55,802 nucleotides of DNA from DATFEN01 sp035691285 (GTDB taxonomy: Bacteria; Acidobacteriota; Vicinamibacteria; Fen-336), in contig DASSJI010000015.1 of assembly GCA_035691285.1 (NCBI GenBank), forward strand, positions 1-55,802, written 5' to 3'. Of this stretch, positions 1-10,849 are shown piece after piece. A model generated the notes under the pieces. The model worked only from the letters and a program-made list of their open reading frames with translations. It was not told where the DNA came from and did no database searches. The position numbers and the translations under genes were made by a program. Each line of letters opens with the position of its first letter. Positions within the stretch are counted from its first letter, which is position 1.

Positions 1-2
1 AG

Positions 3-1928
<1,926 letters not shown>

Positions 1929-1941
1929 AACGGAGGAGCAG

Positions 1942-2169
1942 ATGGCGCTCTCGAACGACCAGCAGCAGTTCTATCGGCAGACCATGGAGATGACCAGGAA
2001 GCAGATCGGCGACCTGAACGCCCAGATCGAAGAGGAGCTGGCCAAGGTCAAGGAGCGCCTGGCGGAGCTGCAGAACGCGAAGAACGCAGCGAAGCAGATC
2101 TACGACGGCGCCTGCAAGATCCTCGGCGTCGAGAACGACCTGGAGAGGGAGGAGGAGACGGTGGAGTAG
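1942..2169 (+). CDS. Small coiled-coil protein, function unknown
   Basis: A 75-residue protein with a clear GGAGGAG ribosome binding site 5 bases before the ATG. It is highly charged and helical: residues about 15-50 form a coiled-coil-like stretch rich in Glu, Lys and Ala with heptad-like Leu/Ile spacing (KQIGDLNAQIEEELAKVKER), followed by an acidic tail. No signal peptide, membrane segment or known enzyme motif is visible. It sits 13 bases after the kinase gene and 18 bases before accD, so it is probably co-transcribed with both. I do not recognise a family. It could be a structural or adaptor protein, possibly a kinase partner, but that is inference from position only. Confidence 0.75.
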   Translation: MALSNDQQQFYRQTMEMTRKQIGDLNAQIEEELAKVKERLAELQNAKNAAKQIYDGACKILGVENDLEREEETVE

Positions 2170-2187
2170 AGACGGGAGCGCGGAAAG

Positions 2188-3027
2188 GTGGCCTGGTTCC
2201 GCCGCGAGGAGACGGCGATCACCCCCGGGGAGCAGGCGAGCCGCGTCCCCGAGGGGCTCTGGATCAAGTGCGGCGCCTGCAAGGAGATCCTGTATCGCAA
2301 GGAGGTCATCGAGAACCAGAGCGTGTGCCTCAAGTGCGCGTTCCACTTCCGGATCTCCGCCCGGGAGCGCCTGGAGCTCCTCATGGACGGCCCCTGGGAG
2401 GAGTTCGACGCGTCCCTCGTCAGCGCCGACCCGCTGCAGTTCCGCGACACGAAGCCCTACGCCGCGCGCCTCAAGGACGGCCGGGCCAAGACCAACTCGG
2501 GCGACGCGCTCGTCTCGGCGATCGGCAGCGTCGACGGCGTGCGCAGCGTGGCCGCAGTCATGGAGTACGGCTTCATCGGCGGCAGCATGGGCGTCGTCGT
2601 GGGCGAGAAGGTGACCCGGGCCATCGAGCGTGCGCTCCAGGAGCGGCTGCCGATCCTGGTGGTCTCCTGCTCGGGCGGGGCGCGCATGATGGAAGGCACG
2701 CTCTCCCTGATGCAGATGGCCAAGATCTCGGCGGCCCTGGCGCGGCTCGACGAGGCGCGGCTGCCCTTCATCAGCCTGCTCACCGATCCCACGACGGGCG
2801 GCGTCACGGCCTCCTTCGCCATGCTGGGCGACCTCAACATCGCCGAGCCCGGGGCCCTGATCGGCTTCGCCGGCCCGAGGGTCATCGAGCAGACCATCCG
2901 CCAGAAGCTGCCCGAGGGCTTCCAGCGCGCGGAGTTCCTGCTCGAGCACGGCATGCTCGACATGGTGGTCGACCGCCGCGAGCTGAAGGCGACCCTCGGC
3001 CGGAGCTTCCGCTTCCTGATGGCATAG
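2188..3027 (+). CDS. accD: Acetyl-CoA carboxylase carboxyltransferase subunit beta
   Basis: Beta half of the carboxyltransferase of acetyl-CoA carboxylase. With AccA it transfers CO2 from carboxybiotin to acetyl-CoA to make malonyl-CoA, the first committed step of fatty acid synthesis; cytoplasmic. At 279 residues it is close to the usual length. The N-terminal four-cysteine zinc ribbon is intact (C28, C31, C47, C50). The crotonase-like core has the expected SCSGGARMMEG and LTDPTTGGVTASFAMLGD motifs and the late GPRVIEQTIR segment. The start is a GTG with an AAAGG upstream. accA is not in this window. The N-terminal WFRR and 'LWIKCGAC' pattern is standard, so the assignment is firm. Confidence 0.97.
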   Translation: MAWFRREETAITPGEQASRVPEGLWIKCGACKEILYRKEVIENQSVCLKCAFHFRISARERLELLMDGPWEEFDASLVSADPLQFRDTKPYAARLKDGRAKTNSGDALVSAIGSVDGVRSVAAVMEYGFIGGSMGVVVGEKVTRAIERALQERLPILVVSCSGGARMMEGTLSLMQMAKISAALARLDEARLPFISLLTDPTTGGVTASFAMLGDLNIAEPGALIGFAGPRVIEQTIRQKLPEGFQRAEFLLEHGMLDMVVDRRELKATLGRSFRFLMA

Positions 3028-3049
3028 GGCCGGCTGCCTATACTTGGGC

Positions 3050-4219
3050 ATGAAGGAGCTGCGAGCGGCGGCTCTCCTCGTGGCGCTTTCGCTCGTGCCG
3101 GCCGCCGAGGCGAAAGAGCCGCTGCCGACGGCCCCTCGTCTCGCGCTGGGCGGAGAGGCGAGCCTCTCGTACGCGCCGGAGGACACGGGCTACTTCAACG
3201 ACGCCGCGTACGGCCACAACCTCACGCGCCTCCTGCGGCTCGACCTCCTGGGCTCGTTCCGGCTCGCCCCGGGCCTCGAGGCGCTCTTCGACCTGCGCAG
3301 CGAGAACCTGGACTCCCCGCAGGTCTACGCGCTGTACCTGCGCTATCGGCCCTTCGCGCCCCACGAGCTCGACCTCCAGGCCGGCCGCATCCCGCCTGTG
3401 TTCGGCACGTTCCCGCGCCGCCGCTACGCCCAGGAGAACCCGCTCGTGTCCTGGCCGCTCGTGTGGCAATACCTCACGACGCTGCGGCCCGACGCACTGC
3501 CGGCCAGCGCCGACGCGCTGCTCCTCGTCCGCGGCAGCGGCTGGCGCGCCCCCTACCCGGGCTACGGCGCCGCCGCAGGGGTGCCGACCGCGTCGGCGGC
3601 CCGCTGGGACACGGGCGTCGAGGCGCGCTATGCGAACGGCCCGCTCGAGCTGGCCGTCGCGCTCACTCGAGGCACGCTCTCGGATCCACGCTTCGAGGAC
3701 TCGAACGACGGCAAGCAGCTCTCGGCCCGCGTCGGTTGGCAGCCGCTGGCCGGCCTCGGGCTGGGGGCCTCGATCGCCGAGGGAGAGTTCCTCGACGCGG
3801 CCCTTCCCCTGCCCAGGGGCCGCTACGACCAGCGCGCCTACGGCCTCGACGCCGAGCTCGCCCTGGGCCGCGTCGTCTTCCGCGCCGAGGCGGTCTACGC
3901 CGAGTGGGACGAGCCCGCCACGGGCCAGCCGCCCATCGACCGCCCGCTCAGCGCGCGGGGCTACTACCTCGAGGGGCGCTGGCGCTTCGCGCCGGGGTGG
4001 CACGTGGCGGCGCGGCTGGACCGGCTCGGCTTCGGCGACATCCGCGGAAGCGAGGGCCTCGAGCCCTGGGAGGCGCCGGTTCGGCGCCTCGAGGCCGGCT
4101 TCGGGTTCGTGCCGCGGCGACACGTGCTCGTCAAGGCCGTCTACCAGCGCAACCGGCGCGACTACGGCTTCGTGCAGTCGCAGGACCTGGTCGCGGCGCA
4201 GGCCGTGCTGTGGTTCTGA
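3050..4219 (+). CDS. Predicted outer-membrane beta-barrel (porin-like) protein
   Basis: A 389-residue exported protein. It has a signal peptide (MKELRAAALLVALSL, cleavage probably after AEA) and then many alternating amphipathic strands separated by turns. The chain ends in Trp-Phe, the terminal aromatic signature recognised by the Bam machinery. No catalytic motif is visible; it resembles large porin-like barrels in general, and I cannot name the family. I chose the ATG at 3050 rather than the in-frame TTG at 3044, because the ATG gives a normal signal peptide. A TATACT sequence lies at 3039-3044, five bases before the ATG, so the mRNA may be leaderless. Its 3' end overlaps the next gene by 10 bases, placing it in one operon with the copper protein and two-component system that follow. 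Substrate unknown. Confidence 0.82.
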   Translation: MKELRAAALLVALSLVPAAEAKEPLPTAPRLALGGEASLSYAPEDTGYFNDAAYGHNLTRLLRLDLLGSFRLAPGLEALFDLRSENLDSPQVYALYLRYRPFAPHELDLQAGRIPPVFGTFPRRRYAQENPLVSWPLVWQYLTTLRPDALPASADALLLVRGSGWRAPYPGYGAAAGVPTASAARWDTGVEARYANGPLELAVALTRGTLSDPRFEDSNDGKQLSARVGWQPLAGLGLGASIAEGEFLDAALPLPRGRYDQRAYGLDAELALGRVVFRAEAVYAEWDEPATGQPPIDRPLSARGYYLEGRWRFAPGWHVAARLDRLGFGDIRGSEGLEPWEAPVRRLEAGFGFVPRRHVLVKAVYQRNRRDYGFVQSQDLVAAQAVLWF

Positions 4220-4866
4220 GGCGCCTCCTCGCCTGCGGTCTCCTGGGCCTCGCGCCGAGCGGCGAAGCCCTGGCAGCGACGCTGCGCGGGCGGGTGGAGG
4301 TGCGCCTCGAGCCCCGCGCGCCGCTCGTGCGTCCGGCGCCCCAGGCGCTCGCCACTGCCACGGCCCGCGAGACGCCCGACCGGCGCCGCAGCGTCGTGTA
4401 CCTCGAGCGCGCGCCCCAGGGGGCGTTCGAGGAGCCCGAGCGCGGCCGCGCGGTGCTCGACCAGCGGGGGGAGGCGTTCCTGCCCTACGTGCTCTCGATC
4501 GGCGTGGGGACCACGGTGGAGTTCACGAACAGCGACTCCACCTTCCACAACGTCTTCTCGCTCTCGAAGCCGCGCCGCTTCGACCTGGGGCGCTACGCCC
4601 GAGGCCAGTCCAAGTCCGTGCGCTTCGACCGGCCGGGGGTGGTGCGGGTCTTCTGCGACATCCACTCCCACATGAGCGCCTTCATCCTGGTCTTCGCCCA
4701 TCGCTTCTTCGCGGCGACGGACGAGGCCGGCGGCTACCGGATCGAGGGCCTCCCGCCGGGGGCCTACAGCGTGGCGGTGTGGACCGACGGGCAGGTCCGC
4801 GAGACGCGCCCCGTGCGCATCGGCGAGGATGCGGAGACGGTGACCGCCGACTTCGTGGTGGAGTGA
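4210..4866 (+). CDS. Cupredoxin-like exported protein with carboxypeptidase-regulatory-like tail
   Basis: About 218 residues starting at a GTG that overlaps the end of the barrel gene. It has an N-terminal hydrophobic export signal (LRRLLACGLLGLAP). Residues about 95-160 form a cupredoxin-like fold related to 'methylamine utilization'-type blue copper proteins. The putative copper ligands are the His in STFHNVFS and the Cys, His and Met in the segment VFCDIHSHM. The last 50 residues look like a small carboxypeptidase-regulatory/SpaA-type beta domain (YRIEGLPPGAYSVAVW). It should act in the periplasm, as an electron carrier or copper-binding protein. The gene overlaps the following sensor kinase by one base (TGATG), suggesting it belongs to the stimulus sensed by that kinase or to its output. 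An internal start cannot be excluded. Confidence 0.8.
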   Translation: MVLRRLLACGLLGLAPSGEALAATLRGRVEVRLEPRAPLVRPAPQALATATARETPDRRRSVVYLERAPQGAFEEPERGRAVLDQRGEAFLPYVLSIGVGTTVEFTNSDSTFHNVFSLSKPRRFDLGRYARGQSKSVRFDRPGVVRVFCDIHSHMSAFILVFAHRFFAATDEAGGYRIEGLPPGAYSVAVWTDGQVRETRPVRIGEDAETVTADFVVE

Positions 4867-6556
4867 TGGCGCCGCTCAGGAGCCTGCGCAGCCGCATCTT
4901 CGTGGCCACCGCCGTGGTGGCAGCGCTGGCGCTGTCGCTGGCGCTGGGCCTCGTGACGTCGCGGGCGGGGCGCGAGGCCGAGGTGGAGCTGCGCCGAGAC
5001 CTCGAGCGCGCCTCGAGCGTGCTCGCGGAGCAGCAGGCCGGGCGCCTCGAGACGCTGCGCACCGTGGCGGGGCTGGTGGCCGACCTGCCCAAGCTCAAGG
5101 CCGCCGTGGACACCGGGGATCCGGCGACGATCCAGCCGATCGCCCTCGACTATCTCGGCCGGGCCGGGGCGGCGCTCCTGTTCGTGAGCGACCGGCGCGG
5201 CGCGCTGCTGGCCAGCGTGGGACGCCCGGTCGCGCGCGAGGCCCTGGACGTGGCCTCTGCCCTCGAGGGACGCGAGCGGGTGCGCTTCCAGAGCGCCGAG
5301 GACGGCGTGGTCGAGGTGCTGACCGTGCCGATCGCCGTCGAGAGCGAGATCCTCGGGAGCCTGGGGCTGGGCTTCGTCGTGGACGACGCCGAGGCGTCCC
5401 GCTTCAAGGCGGCGACCGACAGCGAGGTCGCCATCGTCGGCGACGGTCGCGTGTGCGCTTCCACGCTGCCCCGCGAGCACGGCGAGGTCCTGCTGCGGGC
5501 TGCCGCATCGCGCGGGGTGCAGACGGTGCGCTTTGGCGGGACGGACTGGGTGACGCTGGCCCGGCCCCTGAGCGACGCCGAGGGCGCGCCCACGGCGCTC
5601 CTGCTCCGCTCGCGCAGCGAGCGCCTGGCCTTCCTGCGCACGCTCCGGGGCGCGCTGCTGGCCGCCGCCAGCCTGGCCGCGCTGCTGGCCGTCGTGCTGA
5701 GCTGGGGCGTCGCCCGCTCCGTCGCCCGGCCGCTCTCGGCGCTCACCGCGGCGATGCGCGAGATGGCTCTCACCGGCGACCTGACGCCGCGGCTGCCGGT
5801 CCCGGGCCGGCTCGACGACGAGGACGCCCTGCTCGTCTCGCGCAGCTTCGGCAGCCTGGCCGGGGCCCTGGAGCGCTTCCAGCGCGAGGCCGCCCTGCGC
5901 GACCGGCTCTCGGCCCTGGGCCGGCTCTCGACGGTGATCGCCCACGAGGTCCGAAACCCCCTCATGAGCATCAAGGCCTCGCTGGCGGCCCTGCTCCGCG
6001 CGGCCTCGCCCGAGGCGATCCGGGAGGCCGCCGCCGACATCGATCACGAGGTCGCCCGCCTCGACCGCATCGTCGGGGATGTCCTGGACTTCGCGCGGCC
6101 GGTGCGCGTGGAGTACGCTCGCGCCGACGTGAACGCTCTCGTCCGCGAGGCCGCGGAAGCCGTTCTCCCCAGGGAACGCCTCGATTTCGACCTCGCGCCC
6201 GGCGTGCTCGAGCTGGACACGGACGCGGATCGGCTGCGGGCGGCCCTCGTCAACGTGCTGCAGAACGCCCGGGAGGCGGTGGATGCCGGCAGCGCCGCGG
6301 CGCCGGCCGTGGTCGTGCGCACCCGGGCGCGGGACGCGCGCGTCCTCATCGAGGTGGCCGATCGCGGCCCGGGCATTCCTGCGGAGCACCTGTCCCAGGT
6401 CTTCGAGCCCTACTTCACGACCAAGCGCTCGGGGACGGGGCTGGGCCTCCCCATCGCCCGGAACGTGGTCGACGCCCTGCGCGGGACGATCCGCGCCGCG
6501 TCCCGCGAGGGCGGCGGCACCGAGATCGCGATCGAGCTGCCCCGCGAGGCGCCCCG

Positions 6557-6560
<4 letters not shown>
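4866..6560 (+). CDS. Membrane sensor histidine kinase (NtrB/AtoS-like)
   Basis: A 564-residue sensor kinase. It has a first membrane helix at about residues 10-30, then a periplasmic region of about 220 residues that resembles a double-Cache sensor. A second helix lies near 255-275, followed by a HAMP linker, a HisKA domain with the phospho-acceptor H360 in the motif IAHEVRNPL, and a HATPase domain with NVLQNAREA, DRGPGIP and GTGLGLPIA. Everything needed for autophosphorylation is present. It overlaps the response regulator gene by 4 bases, so the two are a matched pair. The position between two copper-type proteins suggests a copper or redox signal, but no classical copper-sensing Met or His cluster is obvious in the periplasmic part. 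The ATG shares a base with the previous stop codon. Confidence 0.92.
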
Positions 6561-7927
<1,367 letters not shown>

Positions 7928-7937
7928 CCGATTTCAC

Positions 7938-7971
7938 GGCGCGTAAGCGCCTTACGCGGCGTGTAAGCGCC
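7938..7971 (+). promoter_or_regulatory. Predicted upstream activating sites for the sigma-54 regulator
   Basis: Two near-identical 14-mers, GGCGCGTAAGCGCC (7938-7951) and GGCGTGTAAGCGCC (7958-7971), start exactly 20 bases apart, about two helical turns. Between them lies a perfect inverted repeat, GCGTAAG-CGC-CTTACGC (7941-7957). They lie about 50-80 bases before the -24 element, the normal placement for NtrC-type enhancer sites. The assignment to the adjacent regulator is inference from position and symmetry. Confidence 0.8.
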
Positions 7972-8019
7972 GCGGCGACGGACGCTCGCCTATCTCCTGC
8001 CCAGCCAATGCCGTCGAGG

Positions 8020-8034
8020 TGGCATGGGACTTGC
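8020..8034 (+). promoter_or_regulatory. Sigma-54 (-24/-12) promoter of the CuA operon
   Basis: The sequence TGGCATGGGACTTGC matches the sigma-54 consensus TGGCAYG-N4-TTGC at every fixed position, with the correct spacing between the GG and GC elements. It sits just downstream of the sigma-54 activator gene. Transcription should begin near 8045-8047, almost at the ATG at 8048. This rules out the ATG at 8024, which lies inside the promoter, and suggests a leaderless or nearly leaderless mRNA. Confidence 0.85.
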
Positions 8035-8047
8035 GACCGGGTCCCCC

Positions 8048-8395
8048 ATGCTCGGCGTCTGTCTGCCCGTCGTCGCCACGCTGCTCGCCGCCGCCGCACC
8101 GGGGCCGGCGCGCGCCGTCGAAGTGACGGCCTCGCGCTTCCGCTTCGATCCTCCGGCGATCGAGGTCGAGGAGGGCGAGCGGTTGCTGCTGCTGCTGCGC
8201 TCGGCGGACGGCACCCACGGCTTCACGATCAAGGACTACGGGGTCAAGGCGAAGATCCCGAAGGGGGGCGAGGTCGTGCGGGTGGAGTTCGTGGCGGGGC
8301 GGCCGGGCAGCTTCGAGTTCGCGTGCTCCGAGTACTGCGGCAGCGGCCACCGGCGGATGAAGGGCACCCTCGTCGTCAGGGCGCGGACGAAGTGA
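8048..8395 (+). CDS. Exported CuA-type cupredoxin (COX2-like)
   Basis: A 115-residue periplasmic protein made of a signal peptide (MLGVCLPVVATLLAAAAPG, cleaved near ARA) and one cupredoxin domain. The full set of CuA ligand positions of cytochrome oxidase subunit II is visible. There is a His in GTHGF and then C-S-E-Y-C-G-S-G-H-R-R-M, that is CxExCxxxHxxM. It should therefore bind a binuclear CuA centre and carry electrons. Unlike real subunit II it has no transmembrane hairpin, and no subunit I or NosZ-like catalytic domain lies nearby. The start at 8048 is chosen because the earlier in-frame ATG at 8024 is inside the sigma-54 promoter. It is the first gene of a four-gene operon and overlaps the next gene by 4 bases (GTGA). 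Confidence 0.88.
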   Translation: MLGVCLPVVATLLAAAAPGPARAVEVTASRFRFDPPAIEVEEGERLLLLLRSADGTHGFTIKDYGVKAKIPKGGEVVRVEFVAGRPGSFEFACSEYCGSGHRRMKGTLVVRARTK

Positions 8396-9219
8396 CGGCT
8401 CACCTCCTCGCGCTGCTTCTCGCAGCCGCGCCCCAGGCAGCCCCGCCCGAGGAGACGGCGACGGCGGCCGACGAGATGAGGCCTGCCGAAGACGAGCTCG
8501 AGATCGATCCCGTCGAGCCCGACTTCGTCGTGGTGAACCTGCCCACGACGGCTCGCCTGCCGAAGGGGAAGCTCGTGTTCCGGGTCACGCACCGATTCGC
8601 CCGTGGCCTCGGCGCGGGCGATTTCGGCGACCTGGCGGCGGACCTGTTCAGCATCGACGGCGGCGCGCAGAACGGCCTCGAGCTGCGTTACGGGCTCTTT
8701 CGGGCCACGCAGCTCTGGGTCCACAGGACGAGCGATCGGACGATCGCGTTCCATCTCACCCAGGGCCTGGTGCGGCAGGACGGCGCCCCGCTGTCGCTGC
8801 AGGCGGACGTCACCATCGAGGGCCTCGACAACTTCGGCGAGGAGTACTCGCCCCGCGTCGGGCTCACGCTGTCCCGGAAGCTCGGCAGGCGCGCCGCGCT
8901 CTATCTGGCGCCGGCTTTCGTCGGGAACACGAACCTGTTCGCCATCGGCGAGGACTCGAGCTTCGTCCTGGGCGTCGGCGGGCGCCTGCGTCTGACCGAG
9001 AACACCACGCTGCTCGCCGAGGCGCATCCACGCCTCGCGGGATACGACGGCGGGCGCGATCCCCTCGTGGCCTTCGGCATCGAGCGGCGCGTGGGCGGGC
9101 ACAACTTCCAGCTCAACGTGGGCAACGACCTCGGCACGACCCCCGCCCAGCTCGCCCGCGGGCAGGTGGGGCCCGACGACTGGTTCCTGGGCTTCAACAT
9201 CGCCCGGAAGTTCTATTGA
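8392..9219 (+). CDS. DUF5777-like outer-membrane beta-barrel protein
   Basis: A 275-residue exported protein starting at a GTG that overlaps the CuA gene by 4 bases. After a short signal peptide and an acidic linker comes a strand-rich domain with conserved phrases (LPKGKLVFRVTHRFA, LFSIDGGAQNGLELRYG, then repeated beta hairpins). It ends in Phe-Tyr, fitting a barrel substrate of the Bam complex. The pattern matches what I remember of DUF5777, a beta-barrel family often encoded next to cytochromes and copper proteins; a profile search would settle this. No enzyme motif is visible. Translational coupling to the CuA protein suggests a shared role in the envelope, for example in metal or electron transfer. 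That is inference. Confidence 0.75.
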   Translation: MTAHLLALLLAAAPQAAPPEETATAADEMRPAEDELEIDPVEPDFVVVNLPTTARLPKGKLVFRVTHRFARGLGAGDFGDLAADLFSIDGGAQNGLELRYGLFRATQLWVHRTSDRTIAFHLTQGLVRQDGAPLSLQADVTIEGLDNFGEEYSPRVGLTLSRKLGRRAALYLAPAFVGNTNLFAIGEDSSFVLGVGGRLRLTENTTLLAEAHPRLAGYDGGRDPLVAFGIERRVGGHNFQLNVGNDLGTTPAQLARGQVGPDDWFLGFNIARKFY

Positions 9220-9228
9220 GGTGACGTC

Positions 9229-9642
9229 ATGACGCGAAAGATCGAACGGCGCGAGTTCACGGCGGCCATGGCCCTGGCGCTCCTGGGCGGAGCGACGATC
9301 ACCGTGAGCGGGTGCGGGGGCGGCGGGGGAGGCTACGGAGGCGGCGGCAACCCCGCCGGATCGACCGGCGGCGGGGGCGGCGACTACGGTCCCGGCGGAA
9401 ACATGGACCCCGGCGGCGGAACCGTGGGGCAGATCTCGGCGAACCATGGCCACCGCGCGCTCGTCACGCGGGCCGAGCTGACGTCGGGCAACGACCTCAG
9501 CCTGGACATCCAGGGCGAGGCGCCCCACACGCATCTCGTGATCCTGACCGCCGCCGAGGTAGCGTCGATCCGGGGCGGCGCGCGGGTCTCGAAGGGAACG
9601 ACCACGACCGAGGCCCACCAGCACAACGTCACGTTCAATTGA
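9229..9642 (+). CDS. Gly- and His-rich lipoprotein with three HxH pairs (copy 1)
   Basis: A 137-residue predicted lipoprotein with the ribosome binding site GAGGTGA. The N-terminus carries ERREF, a Tat-like twin-arginine pattern, then a hydrophobic stretch and the lipobox VSGC. A glycine/tyrosine/asparagine-rich linker of about 50 residues follows. The C-terminal domain of about 75 residues has three His pairs: NHGH, HTH and AHQH before the terminal VTFN. No cysteines other than the lipidated one are present. The regular HxH spacing suggests metal binding (copper or zinc) on an envelope surface. It is a close paralogue of the gene at 9658. I do not recognise a named family. The upstream CuA protein and barrel suggest a copper-related role, which is inference. 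Confidence 0.8.
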   Translation: MTRKIERREFTAAMALALLGGATITVSGCGGGGGGYGGGGNPAGSTGGGGGDYGPGGNMDPGGGTVGQISANHGHRALVTRAELTSGNDLSLDIQGEAPHTHLVILTAAEVASIRGGARVSKGTTTTEAHQHNVTFN

Positions 9643-9657
9643 CGGAGGCTTGAATTC

Positions 9658-10047
9658 ATGCGATCCGACTTCGATCCCGAGCGGCGCGCGATCAGCGTCG
9701 CTGCCGCCCTCGCCCTGCTGGGCTTCCCCACGATCACCTTGAGCGGTTGCGGGGGCGGCGGCGGTTACGGTGGCGGTCCCACCGGGCCCAACCCGACTCC
9801 TGCGCCTACGCCCGGCTCGGGAGACGTGCAGGGCTCCATCTCGTCGAACCACGGGCATAGCGTCTTCATCACCGCGGCGCAGCTCCAGGCGGGCGGCGCG
9901 GTGCTCCTGACCCTCACCGGAAACAACACCCACACCCACACCCTGGACCTGAGCGCCGCGGAGGTCGTGCAGGTCCGCGACCGCCAGCGGGTTTCGAAGG
10001 AGACCTCGTCCGCGGAAGCCCACAACCACATGGTGACGTTCAACTAG
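9658..10047 (+). CDS. Gly- and His-rich lipoprotein with three HxH pairs (copy 2)
   Basis: A 129-residue paralogue of the preceding protein, 15 bases downstream with a GGAGG ribosome binding site. It has the same layout: ERR, hydrophobic segment, lipobox LSGC, glycine/tyrosine linker (shorter, Pro/Thr-rich here), then the C-terminal domain. All three His pairs are kept (NHGH, HTH, AHNH) along with the terminal VTFN. The domain core also keeps the AAEV segment and RVSKET-like motif, while the linkers differ, so selection appears to act on the histidine domain. Likely an old tandem duplication. Tat-type export is less certain here because the twin arginines are followed by Ala-Ile instead of x-Phe. 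It is the last gene of the sigma-54 operon. Confidence 0.8.
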   Translation: MRSDFDPERRAISVAAALALLGFPTITLSGCGGGGGYGGGPTGPNPTPAPTPGSGDVQGSISSNHGHSVFITAAQLQAGGAVLLTLTGNNTHTHTLDLSAAEVVQVRDRQRVSKETSSAEAHNHMVTFN

Positions 10048-10067
10048 TCAGCCCCACCCGACACGCG

Positions 10068-10096
10068 TTGCCGGAGCGTGGCCGCCGGCGTACGCT
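10068..10096 (+). promoter_or_regulatory. Sigma-70-type promoter of pxpA
   Basis: A -35 box TTGCCG (10068-10073) and a -10 box TACGCT (10091-10096) are separated by 17 bases, each matching consensus at 4 (-35) and 3 (-10) positions. The GTG start of pxpA lies 6 bases after the -10 box, so the transcript would be leaderless. Confidence 0.55.
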
Positions 10097-10102
10097 CGGC
10101 TC

Positions 10103-10849
10103 GTGCGCATCGACCTGAACGCCGACGTCGGCGAAGGCAAAGGCGACGACGAAGCGCTGCTCCCGTTGGTCACGTCCGCGAGCGTCGCCTGCGGCTTCCA
10201 CGCCGGGGATCCCGAGTTCATGGCTCGGACCGTGGCCGCGGCAGCCCGGGCCGGCGTGGCGGTCGGCGCCCACCCGAGCTTCCCCGACCGCGAGGGGTTC
10301 GGCCGGCGCCCCATGCGGCGGCCGCCGGAGGCGGTCTTCGCCGACGTGCTGTACCAGATCGGCGCGCTCCAGGCCGTCTGTCGGGCGCGCGGCGTGCGCC
10401 TGGTCCACGTGAAGCCCCACGGCGCGCTGTACAACCAGGCGGCCGCGGATCCGGAGCTGGCCAGGGCCATCGCGTGCGCCGTCCGCGCAGCGGACCCTGG
10501 ACTCGTCCTCGTCGGCCTCGCTTCGTCCCGGGCCATGCGGGAGGCCGCCGAGGCGAGCGGGCTGCGTTACGCCGCCGAGGCCTTCGCCGACCGGCGCTAC
10601 GAGCCCGACGGGACGCTCGTGCCGCGCGGCGCGCCGACCGCGCTCGTCGCGGCGCCTGCTGACGCAGCCGCGCAGGCGGTGGGGATCGCCACGCGGCGCG
10701 AGGTCGTGGCCGCCGACGGTTCGACCATCCGGCTGTCGGCGGACACGCTCTGCCTGCACGGCGACACCCCCGGCGCGACGGACATCGCCCATGCCGTCCG
10801 CAGAGCGCTGGAGGCGGCCGGGGTCACGGTGACGGCGCTCGAGGCTTGA
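10103..10849 (+). CDS. pxpA: 5-oxoprolinase subunit A (LamB/YcsF family)
   Basis: A 248-residue LamB/YcsF-family protein, the usual length. PxpA works with PxpB and PxpC in ATP-dependent opening of 5-oxoproline (pyroglutamate) to glutamate, a damage-repair and salvage reaction; cytoplasmic. Diagnostic motifs are the N-terminal IDLNADVGEG, ACGFHAGDP, GAHPSFPD and the later HVKPHGALYN, all carrying the family's conserved Asp and His residues. The start is a GTG six bases after a predicted -10 box. The gene overlaps the pxpB-pxpC fusion by 3-4 bases (TTGA), so the whole enzyme is made from one operon. Confidence 0.96.
   Translation: MRIDLNADVGEGKGDDEALLPLVTSASVACGFHAGDPEFMARTVAAAARAGVAVGAHPSFPDREGFGRRPMRRPPEAVFADVLYQIGALQAVCRARGVRLVHVKPHGALYNQAAADPELARAIACAVRAADPGLVLVGLASSRAMREAAEASGLRYAAEAFADRRYEPDGTLVPRGAPTALVAAPADAAAQAVGIATRREVVAADGSTIRLSADTLCLHGDTPGATDIAHAVRRALEAAGVTVTALEA

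Noticed and set aside
8024..8047. ATG at 8024 as start of the CuA protein
   Set aside because: It lies inside the sigma-54 promoter and gives a poorer signal peptide than ATG 8048.
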